Below, one piece after another: positions 26,894 to 35,646 of a stretch of DNA of 64,000 bases. This DNA is from Rhodohalobacter sp. 614A. GTDB lineage: Bacteria > Bacteroidota > Rhodothermia > Balneolales > Balneolaceae. The stretch is taken from assembly GCF_021462415.1 (NCBI RefSeq), contig NZ_JAKEDS010000002.1, positions 744,001 to 808,000 of the forward strand, read 5' to 3'. Position 1 is the first letter of the stretch. Every line of letters begins with the position of its first letter. The position numbers and the translations under genes are program-made. The notes under the pieces are model-generated. The model did no database searches and was not told the origin of the DNA. It saw only the letters and a program-made list of their open reading frames with translations.

Positions 26894-27553
26894 TTAGCTA
26901 GCCAGTTTCCGTGGTAACGCCTTGTGTATTCCGCTTCGGTTTACATGGCCAATGTATTTACCGATGATTCTCACTTCTTCAAATACATCCGGTTTAATGA
27001 TAATGTCGTCGTATTCTTCATTTGCTGGTTCAAGTCTCAGGCCATTTTTATCATAAAAAATCCGTTTCAGACTGGTTTCTCCGTTGTAAAGTACTGCACC
27101 AATGTCTCCCTCTTTTACGTCATTGTCCATCAGCAGAACAAAATCTCCATCATAAATACCGGCGTCTTTCATACTCATTCCGGAAACGCGGAGTGCAAAC
27201 ATATCATCCATATTTGGGAAGAGAGTTTCCAGGGTGATTTGCCCCAAATCTGCTTCCACGGCTTCCTGAAGATACCCGGCAGCAATTAAACCACGAACAG
27301 GAATGCCCGAGTTTTTTTTGAGGCCGAGATTTTCTTCATAATTCGGATGAATATCGTATTCGTCATCATCAGTTTTAATTAGGTATCCTTTCTTTAGCAA
27401 TGCCTGTATATTTTGCGTAACACTATTTGGGGATTTGTAATTGAAAGCCTCTGCGATTTCCCTGTACGTTGGCCAAACATCATGTTCTTTTTTATAGTCG
27501 ATGATGAAATCAAAAAACTCTTTTTGTTTTCGGGTAAGTTGAGCGTTGTCCAT
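26894..27553 (-). CDS. lexA: LexA repressor
   Basis: SOS-response repressor and self-cleaving serine protease. The 219-residue protein has an N-terminal winged HTH (TYREIAEAFNYKSPNSVTQNIQALLKKGYL, about 29-58), the cleavage site Ala92-Gly93 in LIAAGYLQ, the nucleophile Ser127 in SGMSMKD and the general base Lys163 in ETSLKRIF. All residues needed for RecA-stimulated self-cleavage are present. It is divergent from the cyclophilin lipoprotein gene with a 64-base gap. On the plus strand the gap contains the direct-repeat-like TGTATGATGTATGTG (about 27570-27584), a possible operator, but I cannot assign a LexA box. Confidence 0.95.
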   Translation of the reverse strand: MDNAQLTRKQKEFFDFIIDYKKEHDVWPTYREIAEAFNYKSPNSVTQNIQALLKKGYLIKTDDDEYDIHPNYEENLGLKKNSGIPVRGLIAAGYLQEAVEADLGQITLETLFPNMDDMFALRVSGMSMKDAGIYDGDFVLLMDNDVKEGDIGAVLYNGETSLKRIFYDKNGLRLEPANEEYDDIIIKPDVFEEVRIIGKYIGHVNRSGIHKALPRKLAS

Positions 27554-27617
27554 AGAATTTTATTTTTTATGTATGATGTATGTGTAATAAACAAAGAACT
27601 CTTTATAAAAACAATAG

Positions 27618-29579
27618 ATGAACCTTTTTTTATCCAGGGACAATTTCGGATCGATTTTACTCTTGTTTAGCGCGCTTATTTTATTCAATTCTTGTTTGGA
27701 AAGACCTCAACTGGAGAGAAATGAAATCATCAAAATTGAATATCCAAAAATTGCGGATGCTATAATCGGGAGAAATTTCGACCGATTGTGGAGCTTTACC
27801 ACTCATGAAAACGAAGATGTTCGAAAACTTGCCTGGAAATCAATTGCTAAAAGTAAGTCCCCTAATCTTCATGAGTTCTTTGAATACGCTATCCAATATG
27901 ACAACTCTTTCGCGTGGTATGCACTTAGTTTTCATCCGTTATCAGATAAGCAGGTTGAGTTTTTGAATGAATATTTCGCTGATGGTATCATTCGGTCTGA
28001 AGGTGTTTGCGAGGTCTTTTTCAGAAAGGGAAATTTGACCACATTAAACATACTGCTCAATAAGAAAGAACAATTACTCAAGAGTGAGAAGTGTGCAAAA
28101 GCAGTGGGCGGAATTTTATCTCGCATAGAGGTGGATGATCTCAAAAAAAGAGAGGCATTTTCACTGGCTATGAATTCAGATCATGCCATCATTTGGCGGA
28201 ATTTTTTATACGGATTTTACCGATCACCAATTAATCGTCCTGCAGAAGGTTCTGTCTTAATGAATGATTTTTCTAAACTATTGGATAACTACGATGGCCA
28301 TTTTTCCACAATGATGGATGAGTACATCGTTCGGATTCTCGGAAAAACTGGTTTCATGAAGGTTATGGAGCGAAGATCTGATATAACGCTAAACCATGCC
28401 ATTCAACTCTCCACAGAGCTGGCGAATACAATGACTCTTTTTAAAAAGAGTGAATTAAACCATCCACATATTAAACGTTTGTTGAGACATCCGGTGGATA
28501 ATGTTGTAGCACAATCACTTCAGTCTTTAAAAGGATTCGACTCCATACCGGATGAGCTAATTAACCTTGTGAACAATGAAATTGCTCCAAATACTCGAGA
28601 TGGAGAAGTGTTCATTGAAGCATTGGAATTGCTCATTAAAAATGAAGTTGATATTGAGGAGTATAAATACAAAATGGAATTTTTGGGTCATCATAATGAA
28701 TTTCTTAAAGATCGGATACTCACGCTTTTTAGCACGTTTGAATCAACGGATGACTACTTGGAAAGAGTGAGAAGAGACGTTCATGATGGAGGTATTACCG
28801 GATCAATGGCGCTTCAATCTCTTGCTTTTTACTACTCTGAGAATGTTGAGGAACCCGGCATTCATAACAAACTGAGAGCAATTGTACTAAATGTGCTGGA
28901 AGAAAGTGATGCCACCATGTTTTCTTCTCTGAATATGTTTTTGATGAGCAGTGATCTGTTTACTGAGGAAGATTATGAGCGTTTGCATACTTTATACAAA
29001 GCTTTTGCAGAGGCCGGAGAATGGGATAAAGCATACGTTCTGAGGTCAGTTTTTGAAAACAGGTTTCAAGACCGTTTTGAAGCACTTGAAAGGCCCGAAT
29101 TATCATTTCGAATTCCTGATTGGAATCGTCTCTATGAAATGGGTGTTCAGCCTTTCTGGAGATTAAAAACCGAAAAAGGCATAATTGAAATTCAACTGGA
29201 CCCGCTGGCTGCTCCCTTTACTGTTTCTTCAGTTGACAGCCTGACACGAGCCGGTGAGTACGACAATATCTCATTTCACAGAATTGTCAGAAATTTTGTT
29301 GTACAGGGCGGGGATATAACCCTGGATAAAAACGACCAATTGCGAGTTGATTACAGACTTCCCACAGAGCCATCTTTTCAATCGTTTGAGCGTGGTATGG
29401 TTGGAATTGCCAGCTCGGGACAAGATACAGAAGGGAGCCAATTCTTCATTATGCTAAACTGGTCCCCGCATTTAGACGGTAACTACACCGTTTTTGGGAG
29501 AGTAACAAAGGGAATGGAAGTAGCGGATCGAATACAGATTGGGGATAAGGTTTTAAAGGCAGAGATTTATTTAAGGTGA
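27618..29579 (+). CDS. Lipoprotein with HEAT-like region and C-terminal cyclophilin domain
   Basis: A 653-residue lipoprotein (lipobox LFNSC, Cys26). Residues about 40-480 are alpha-helical and resemble HEAT-type repeats (NEDVRKLAWKSIAKSKSP, DNVVAQSLQSLKGFDSIP). From about 515 to the end lies a cyclophilin-type peptidyl-prolyl isomerase domain: TEKGIIEIQL, FHRIVRNFVVQGGD, GMVGIASSGQDTEGSQFFIML and NYTVFGRVTKGMEVAD. The catalytic Arg of FHRI and the QFFI motif are present, so it is probably active. It is likely a periplasmic or outer-membrane-attached folding factor in which the helical arm binds clients; that role is inferred. Confidence 0.87.
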   Translation: MNLFLSRDNFGSILLLFSALILFNSCLERPQLERNEIIKIEYPKIADAIIGRNFDRLWSFTTHENEDVRKLAWKSIAKSKSPNLHEFFEYAIQYDNSFAWYALSFHPLSDKQVEFLNEYFADGIIRSEGVCEVFFRKGNLTTLNILLNKKEQLLKSEKCAKAVGGILSRIEVDDLKKREAFSLAMNSDHAIIWRNFLYGFYRSPINRPAEGSVLMNDFSKLLDNYDGHFSTMMDEYIVRILGKTGFMKVMERRSDITLNHAIQLSTELANTMTLFKKSELNHPHIKRLLRHPVDNVVAQSLQSLKGFDSIPDELINLVNNEIAPNTRDGEVFIEALELLIKNEVDIEEYKYKMEFLGHHNEFLKDRILTLFSTFESTDDYLERVRRDVHDGGITGSMALQSLAFYYSENVEEPGIHNKLRAIVLNVLEESDATMFSSLNMFLMSSDLFTEEDYERLHTLYKAFAEAGEWDKAYVLRSVFENRFQDRFEALERPELSFRIPDWNRLYEMGVQPFWRLKTEKGIIEIQLDPLAAPFTVSSVDSLTRAGEYDNISFHRIVRNFVVQGGDITLDKNDQLRVDYRLPTEPSFQSFERGMVGIASSGQDTEGSQFFIMLNWSPHLDGNYTVFGRVTKGMEVADRIQIGDKVLKAEIYLR

Positions 29580-29717
29580 TTGGTAAAAAAATAAACAGAG
29601 AAATCGATTCATAAACGATTGAATTAGTGTTTTACTTCATTCAAACAGCAATCCCAGAATCTTCAAGAGCAGATTAATTTTTGAATTTCTTAGAAAACTA
29701 AAACTTTCTCTGTTTTA

Positions 29718-30926
29718 TCACTCATTTCCCTTCGGCGTAAATGCCTGGATTCCCGTAATCTCTCTCCCAAGAATTAATCCATGAATATCATAGGTTCCTT
29801 CATAGGTATTCACCGATTCAAGGTTCACCATATGATGAATCACACGATATTCTCCGGTAATACCATTTCCTCCATGCATGTCTCTGGAAACACGGGCGAT
29901 TTCGAGAGCCTTTCCAACATTATGGCGTTTTGCCAACGAAACCATACTTGGGTGAAGACGCCCGGAATCCTTCAGTTGTCCCAATCGCCAGGCCAACATT
30001 TGCATGGAAGTAATATCCGTCAGCATATCGGCAAGTTTTGTTTGCGGTAACTGATTTGCACCAATCGGTTTGCCAAATTGCTTTCGATCCAAAACGTATT
30101 GTCTTGCCTTTTGATAACAAAATTCCGCAGCTCCCACGGCTCCCCAGGCAATTCCATAACGTGCACTATTCAGGCACATAAACGGGCCTTTCAATCCCCG
30201 GATATCGGGAAATACATTTTCATCCGGAACAAAAACATCCTCAAAAACCAGTTCGCCGGTTGAAGAAGCTCGCAAACTCATTTTATGTTTGGTAGCGGGA
30301 GCTGAAAATCCGTCCATCCCTTTTTCAACCAGAAATCCACGAATGACGGGTTCATCATCTTTATTCTCTTTTGCTTTTGCCCAGACGACCGCAAGATCGG
30401 CAATGGGAGAATTGGTAATCCACATTTTTGCACCGTTTAAAATCCAGCCGCCATCCTTTTTTAAAGCGGTGGTCGTCATCGAGCCGGGATCGGAGCCATG
30501 ATCAGGTTCAGTCAATCCGAAACAACCAATGATTTCTCCTGTTGCAAGTCGTGGAAGGAAACGCTCTTTTTGCTCTTCCGTCCCGAACTCGGAAATCGGG
30601 TACATTACCAGGGATGACTGCACGGACATGAATGAGCGATACCCAGAATCTACACGTTCAACTTCACGGGCAATCAGTCCGTAAGCCGTTTCGCTGACTC
30701 CGGCTCCGCCATACCTTGGATCAATTGTTGCACCTAAAAGTCCCATGTCGCCCATCTCTTTGGCGATCTCGATATCAAATATTTCATCCTGATTGCCTTC
30801 GAGTGCTCTGGGTTCAAGTTTGGACTGAGCATATTCCCGGGCGGTTTCCATCACCATCCGATCGTCTTCAGAAAGCTCGGATTCAAAAAGGTAAGGGTCG
30901 TTGATATTAAAGGTGTTTTTAGCCAT
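29718..30926 (-). CDS. Acyl-CoA dehydrogenase, glutaryl-CoA dehydrogenase type
   Basis: A 402-residue FAD enzyme of the acyl-CoA dehydrogenase family. Glutaryl-CoA dehydrogenase-like signatures are SGYRSFMSVQSSLVMYPI, CFGLTEPDHGSDPGSM, LNSARYGIAWG and the catalytic Glu in NTYEGTYDIHGLILGR. Glutaryl-CoA dehydrogenase oxidatively decarboxylates glutaryl-CoA to crotonyl-CoA in lysine/tryptophan breakdown and gives electrons to ETF, whose genes are 14 kb away in this window. It converges with the cyclophilin lipoprotein gene. The family is certain; the substrate call is good but rests on motifs. Confidence 0.88.
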   Translation of the reverse strand: MAKNTFNINDPYLFESELSEDDRMVMETAREYAQSKLEPRALEGNQDEIFDIEIAKEMGDMGLLGATIDPRYGGAGVSETAYGLIAREVERVDSGYRSFMSVQSSLVMYPISEFGTEEQKERFLPRLATGEIIGCFGLTEPDHGSDPGSMTTTALKKDGGWILNGAKMWITNSPIADLAVVWAKAKENKDDEPVIRGFLVEKGMDGFSAPATKHKMSLRASSTGELVFEDVFVPDENVFPDIRGLKGPFMCLNSARYGIAWGAVGAAEFCYQKARQYVLDRKQFGKPIGANQLPQTKLADMLTDITSMQMLAWRLGQLKDSGRLHPSMVSLAKRHNVGKALEIARVSRDMHGGNGITGEYRVIHHMVNLESVNTYEGTYDIHGLILGREITGIQAFTPKGNE

Positions 30927-30958
30927 GGCAGATAATATTTAATTCACTTGATTGATTT

Positions 30959-31022
30959 GTGGAGCCGTCAGCTATCAGTCATCATAATTATTCTGAATGC
31001 TAACAGCTGACGTCTGACAACT
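30959..31022. repeat. Degenerate heptamer-type repeats in inverted arrangement
   Basis: In the gap between the amidohydrolase and gcdH-like genes, CGTCAGC-TATCAGT-CATCA is followed, after an AT-rich spacer, by GCTGACG-TCTGACA-ACTGGA. Each side reads as a 7-base periodic motif (xxTCAGx and xCTGACx), and the two sides are reverse complements in part (CGTCAGC/GCTGACG). The arrangement resembles the tandem heptamers at 41976, 43384 and 43487. Confidence 0.55.
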
Positions 31023-31027
31023 GGAAA

Positions 31028-34000
31028 TTAATGGTTTGTTTGGCAACTGCACTGAATCACGTTATCGGATTCGATAATGGCATGCCAGTCGAACTGTTCA
31101 TCATGATCCATTTGTTCCCACCAAAAGGGGAGACGCTCTTTCGGATGATTACCAATTTCATTCATTGTCGCTGCATCATACAACCGGCCATTTACCATTG
31201 TATACACAACATTTTCTGTTTCCTGTAGATTTTCGAGCGGGTTACCATCAATTACAATTAAATCAGCAAGTTTTCCTTCTTCAAGAGAACCGAGGTGTTC
31301 GCCAACTCCAATGTAATTTGCACCATTAATGGTAGCTACTTTTAGTGCTTCATGATTACTCATTCCGCCCTGTTCAAACATCCAGGTTTCCCAATGCGCG
31401 CCGAGGCCTTGTAACTGGCCGTGAGCTCCAATATTAACCGTTACTCCCATATCATGAAGATCAGCCGCAGAAGCAGCGCTTAACATGTGTCCCATTTCAT
31501 ATTCTTCCTCCGGAACCATTGTTCTGTGGCGGGATCTTGAATCAATGATAGACCGTGGTGTAAAGTTCAGCAGGCGTTCTTTTTCCCACACATTTGTATG
31601 TTGATACCAATAAAATTCGCCACTCATTCCGCCATAGTTCACAATGAGCGTTGGTGTATAGCCAACATCCGTGTTCGACCACAGTGTCAACACATCTTTG
31701 TAAAGCGGATAAATGGGAACGTTGTGCTCAATGCCGGTGTGGCCGTCTATGATCATGGACATATTGTGGGTATAAGTTGAACCACCTTCGGGTACTACAT
31801 TGATGCCAATTTCCCTGGCAGCCTGTAAAACCTGCTGGCGCTGTTCTCGCCTGGGTTGATTGTAACTTTTAACTGAAGTAGCACCAAACGCTTTTGTTCG
31901 CCGGATGGCCGATCTTGCGTCATCAAGACTATTAATAACCGCCTTAAAATCACCCTCGGCGCCATAAAGAATTCTTCCGGATGATAAAATTCTTGGCCCA
32001 ATCATATTTCCCGCTTTTACCATTTCGGATTGTGAAAAAATCATCTCCGTATCAGACGAAGGATCATGGGCTGTTGTCACTCCATATGCCAGGTTTACAA
32101 AATATTCCCATTGCTGATTCGGGCTCAAACCCTGACGGAAATTCCCAATATGAGCGTGTGCATCAACCAAGCCGGGCATGATCGTTTTTCCTTCAACATC
32201 AATAACATGGGCATCCTCGGGGATATCCATTTCTTCTGATGAGCCAACAGCGGAAATCCGGTTTTCTCTGATGACGATCGTTCCATTTTCAATCACTTCA
32301 TCTCCATTCATAGTAATGATATGGGCATTCGTAAAAGCAATAGTACCGGCGGGCATATCCAGGTCCAACTCGAGTCCAATATCAATTCCTTCATTGCTCT
32401 CAAGGGGGAGTTCATCATTGTTCTCACCCTCAAGAAAATCAAAGGCTTTTTGGAGTTCAACAGAGTAATATTTTGGGCCGAGTGTCCAGTGGAGCTGATC
32501 GCCTTCATTCGACCAATGAAGACTGATTCCTGCATCTTTTGCAACGTGCGTGACCGGCATCGCTTTGGTATTTGCATTTAAATCAATACCACTTCCTACT
32601 TGCGGCATAGGAGCGATGTACACTTTAAACAATTCATTAAATGCCACCCATTTGTTGTCAGGGCTAAGCACAAAATTGTTGGCATACTTAGACGTGAAAT
32701 GGGTTTTGTGATCCTCTCCATTCAGATTCATTGATTTATATTCACGATCCAGATAAGAGCCGCCAAGATAAAATATTCGTTTCCCGTCCGCGCTAAAAGA
32801 AGGATCTTCGCCATTCTCATAAATCAACGTCTGTTCACCACTTGAAACCGGTATGGTGTAAATTCCCGGATTTACCGTGTAAGCATGCCCTTGATGATTA
32901 TTACCGTTTTCTCGCCGGAACAGGATAGAAGTTCCTTCAGGGGAAAACGAGGGTTCGCGGTAAATCCCTTTTTTGTTGGTGATAGTTTGTGGCGAAGCGT
33001 TATTTCTTGTGATATCCAACACATTGATACTTCCCATTTCCACATCATTCCAGGTAACATAAACCAGCTTACTGCCATCTGCAGAAAACGAAGGTTCAAA
33101 CTCCAGGTTCGAATCATTTGTGAGCCGTTCTGGAGTTCCATTGGGTAATTCTTTTTTCCAGAGATATCCGGCTGCATTGAACACCAGTGTTTCTCCATCC
33201 GGAGACGTTACGGCATGGCGTATAGCTTTCGCAGTGAATGTTTCAGAAGCAGGATTAAATTTGTAATGAACGGCATCGGCTACTTCGTAATTGATTTCAG
33301 CTTCAAACGGAATCTCCTCGACTGCCAGAGTTTCTACATTCAATTTGTTGATTTTTCCCTGGGCCCAGAAAACAAGATGTTGTCCGTCCGGAGTCCAGTC
33401 GAAATTTGTGTAGGGCCCAAAAATAGCCCAGGCTTGTTGTTGATCCGGGCTCATATTGTCGTAAACAGGCCTTTCAATTCCGGTCTCAAGATCACGGATG
33501 TAAAGAACGGATTTTGTCCGAACTCTTTTTACAAACGCCAGTTTTGATCCATCAGGAGATACGGTAGGAGAGATAGCTCCGCCGGGACCACCGGTTACGC
33601 GTTCAATTTTACCTTCTTGACGGTCATAGCGATTAATTGCATAAATCTGGCTGTTCGGATCTTTGTTGTACTGAAAAAATCCACCGGGATAGACATCCTG
33701 GCTGTAATACACGTAGCGGCCATCGGGAGAGACAAAGGGTTGTCCCACATCTTGTTGATCATTCGGCCGTTCAGTTAATTGAATTCCTGATCCACCAGAA
33801 ATATGATACATCCAGATTTCTCCGGCTCCCAGTGAGCGTGTGGAGGTGAAGTGTTTTCTTGCAACCAGATAATTTCCGTCCGGCGTCCAGGAAGCATTAT
33901 TCAAAAGTCTAAAGCCTTCTTCAGTTATTTGTTTTGCGTTTGATCCGTCGCGATTCATCACCCAAATATTATCACCGCCACCGGCATCGCTTGTGAAAGA

Positions 34001-34309
34001 AATTTTGCTGCCATCCGGACTGAATCTTGGCTGTACTTCATAAGCCACACTTTCCCGAATGGCTTCTGCTTCACCGCCTTCTATCGGAATCACAAAAATA
34101 TTTCCCAGCAGATCAAAAACAATTTCTTCTCCATCGGGACTTACGTCCAGGTTCATCCAGGTGCCTTCGGTTGTTTCAAAACTAATCTCTTTACTTTCAG
34201 CTCTGTGTTGAGTTACATCCCATTTTTCATCATTATTTTCTGAATCCTGAGCGGAAAGAGTGGCAGTGCAACAGATGGTTAACACAAATAGCAGCAGACG
34301 CTTTATCAT
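31028..34309 (-). CDS. Secreted PD40 beta-propeller / amidohydrolase fusion protein
   Basis: A 1093-residue exported protein. I chose ATG 34309, which gives a proper signal peptide (MIKRLLLFVLTICCTATLSAQ); the frame is open to 34441 but that extension would mask it. Residues about 50-620 hold repeated PD40/TolB-type blades (DVSPDGEEIVF, RFSPDGSKISF, SFSADGSKLVY). The C-terminal ~400 residues are an amidohydrolase TIM barrel with the metal motif GLVDAHAHIG and later His residues (TYTHN, GIEHN, GAHGQ), ending in the usual LADLIVIDGNPL strand and MVNGRLYD. Such proteins are annotated as imidazolonepropionase- or dipeptidase-like hydrolases; the substrate is unknown. A peptide or cyclic amide substrate in the periplasm is inferred. 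Confidence 0.85.
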   Translation of the reverse strand: MIKRLLLFVLTICCTATLSAQDSENNDEKWDVTQHRAESKEISFETTEGTWMNLDVSPDGEEIVFDLLGNIFVIPIEGGEAEAIRESVAYEVQPRFSPDGSKISFTSDAGGGDNIWVMNRDGSNAKQITEEGFRLLNNASWTPDGNYLVARKHFTSTRSLGAGEIWMYHISGGSGIQLTERPNDQQDVGQPFVSPDGRYVYYSQDVYPGGFFQYNKDPNSQIYAINRYDRQEGKIERVTGGPGGAISPTVSPDGSKLAFVKRVRTKSVLYIRDLETGIERPVYDNMSPDQQQAWAIFGPYTNFDWTPDGQHLVFWAQGKINKLNVETLAVEEIPFEAEINYEVADAVHYKFNPASETFTAKAIRHAVTSPDGETLVFNAAGYLWKKELPNGTPERLTNDSNLEFEPSFSADGSKLVYVTWNDVEMGSINVLDITRNNASPQTITNKKGIYREPSFSPEGTSILFRRENGNNHQGHAYTVNPGIYTIPVSSGEQTLIYENGEDPSFSADGKRIFYLGGSYLDREYKSMNLNGEDHKTHFTSKYANNFVLSPDNKWVAFNELFKVYIAPMPQVGSGIDLNANTKAMPVTHVAKDAGISLHWSNEGDQLHWTLGPKYYSVELQKAFDFLEGENNDELPLESNEGIDIGLELDLDMPAGTIAFTNAHIITMNGDEVIENGTIVIRENRISAVGSSEEMDIPEDAHVIDVEGKTIMPGLVDAHAHIGNFRQGLSPNQQWEYFVNLAYGVTTAHDPSSDTEMIFSQSEMVKAGNMIGPRILSSGRILYGAEGDFKAVINSLDDARSAIRRTKAFGATSVKSYNQPRREQRQQVLQAAREIGINVVPEGGSTYTHNMSMIIDGHTGIEHNVPIYPLYKDVLTLWSNTDVGYTPTLIVNYGGMSGEFYWYQHTNVWEKERLLNFTPRSIIDSRSRHRTMVPEEEYEMGHMLSAASAADLHDMGVTVNIGAHGQLQGLGAHWETWMFEQGGMSNHEALKVATINGANYIGVGEHLGSLEEGKLADLIVIDGNPLENLQETENVVYTMVNGRLYDAATMNEIGNHPKERLPFWWEQMDHDEQFDWHAIIESDNVIQCSCQTNH

Positions 34310-34454
34310 AACAAATATTTCTTTTTGATTTGATTTGCTTGATGTTACTAAAAGTTGAGGAGAAACGAAGAATAGAATCGTATTTTTTCGAACAACGAAC
34401 TGATGGTTTTGAGGATCATTTAATAGGCAAGAAAAATACAATGTCCGGATTGCT

Positions 34455-34492
34455 CAAAAAAAAATGGCGACCTGATCAAAGCCGCCATTTTC
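34455..34492 (-). terminator. Terminator of the collagen-like lipoprotein gene
   Basis: Arms AAATGGCG (34462-34469) and CGCCATTT (34483-34490) form a hairpin; on the minus strand it is followed by a run of eight to nine T residues. It lies about 27 bases after the stop codon at 34518. Confidence 0.85.
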
Positions 34493-34517
34493 ACGTTAAC
34501 TTTAGGGGTAAAAACTC

Positions 34518-35042
34518 TTAAAGTCTTTCTATTTCCATTCCCAAAAATTGTTCCAGCTCATCCACAGATTGGATATTTTCAAATGCATCAGGTTTCATCT
34601 TCGCCACGAAATCTGCGGGAATATGAACCGCACGAATCAGAACATCCTGGTAACCATCGGAAGCGGATAAGTTGTAGTTGGCGTCCAGAAATATTCGAAC
34701 ATCTATTGCGGTGAAATCGAAATCAAAAAGAACAGTTCCTCTTGAATTGAATTCCGTAATGGGAAGTTGCCGCCAGACTTCATAATCTCCATCAAAACCT
34801 TCCAATACAAAAGCCAAGACAATATCCTGATCAAGAACTTCAATGGATCCGGGAATATCTTTATAGAATTCAAATCCATTTCCGGAAGTCAGGGTTGCGT
34901 TAAATTCAAAAGAGGTTGGCAGAATTTCTGGTCCTGCGGGCCCGGGAGGTCCTTCCGGGCCAACAGGGCCGCGACCGCCACAGGAAATAAAGAATGCCGT
35001 CATCAATAAGAGAGCCGTTGCAGCTTTTATTACTTTTTTCAT
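34518..35042 (-). CDS. Small lipoprotein with collagen-like Gly-X-Y segment
   Basis: A 174-residue predicted lipoprotein (lipobox FFISC, Cys21). Immediately after the lipidated Cys lies a short collagen-like run of five G-P-x triplets (about residues 25-39, GPVGPEGPPGPAGPE), followed by a beta-rich domain of about 130 residues with no recognised family. The short triplet run could trimerise the protein at the membrane and present the C-terminal domains as a stalk. It has its own terminator and appears monocistronic. The domain composition is seen; trimerisation is inferred. Confidence 0.75.
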   Translation of the reverse strand: MKKVIKAATALLLMTAFFISCGGRGPVGPEGPPGPAGPEILPTSFEFNATLTSGNGFEFYKDIPGSIEVLDQDIVLAFVLEGFDGDYEVWRQLPITEFNSRGTVLFDFDFTAIDVRIFLDANYNLSASDGYQDVLIRAVHIPADFVAKMKPDAFENIQSVDELEQFLGMEIERL

Positions 35043-35265
35043 AAGAGTGATGATTTAATTACAGGTTATATACATTCTAACGTTGTCCCGTAGTTAAGTT
35101 GCACTCAGTAAAATAGTGTAATAAATGAATCTATCTTATTGATAAAATTGTAGTTATGATGATTTACTTTAAATAGCATTTTCATGTTAGAAGCGTAAAA
35201 TGCTGAGAGTGAAAGGATAAGAAATGAGAATTAGTGAGCTTGGAATGTAGAAAAAATTGAGACCG

Positions 35266-35640
35266 CTATAACCACTGAATAAGCTCATCCAAAACGGACC
35301 GCTTACGGTAAACACTATAAATCGAAGCAACCCAGATGGCTGCGTGAATCAAAGGTAAAATCCATGTAAAGGGCAGACTTAACATACTTAAAGCGAAACC
35401 AATTGAGAACATGAAAACTCGGTAAGCCATATAAAATAAGATATAGAGCGGAACTAAGGTTCCGAAAAAGATGGCAGCTGCATCTAAATAACTTTCATAT
35501 TTTTCATCCTGAGTTTTTTCCAATTCATTTTTACGTTCTTCCTTTTTTAGCTTTTTTCTGAGTTCCCGATCTAAATTTTTATCAAACACTTTTTCCTCAC
35601 TCAAACGGATGAATACAGCTCGGTCTACATTTTGGTACAA
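35266..35640 (-). CDS. Small two-helix membrane protein, hypothetical
   Basis: A 124-residue protein with a charged N-terminal half (about residues 15-50, LRKKLKKEERKNELEKTQ, a likely coiled coil or amphipathic helix) followed by two hydrophobic segments (IFFGTLVPLYILFYMAYRVF and FTWILPLIHAAIWVASIY). No family recognised. It starts 6 bases downstream of the large lamin-tail protein gene, so it is probably in the same transcript. Confidence 0.65.
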   Translation of the reverse strand: MYQNVDRAVFIRLSEEKVFDKNLDRELRKKLKKEERKNELEKTQDEKYESYLDAAAIFFGTLVPLYILFYMAYRVFMFSIGFALSMLSLPFTWILPLIHAAIWVASIYSVYRKRSVLDELIQWL

Positions 35641-35646
35641 TCAATA

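Noticed and set aside
27554-27617. Possible LexA box in the lexA upstream gap
   Set aside because: TGTATGATGTATGTG is direct-repeat-like rather than a clear palindrome and I know no matching box for this group.
34310-34441. 44-residue N-terminal extension of the amidohydrolase
   Set aside because: It has no homology and would bury a normal signal peptide that starts at 34309.
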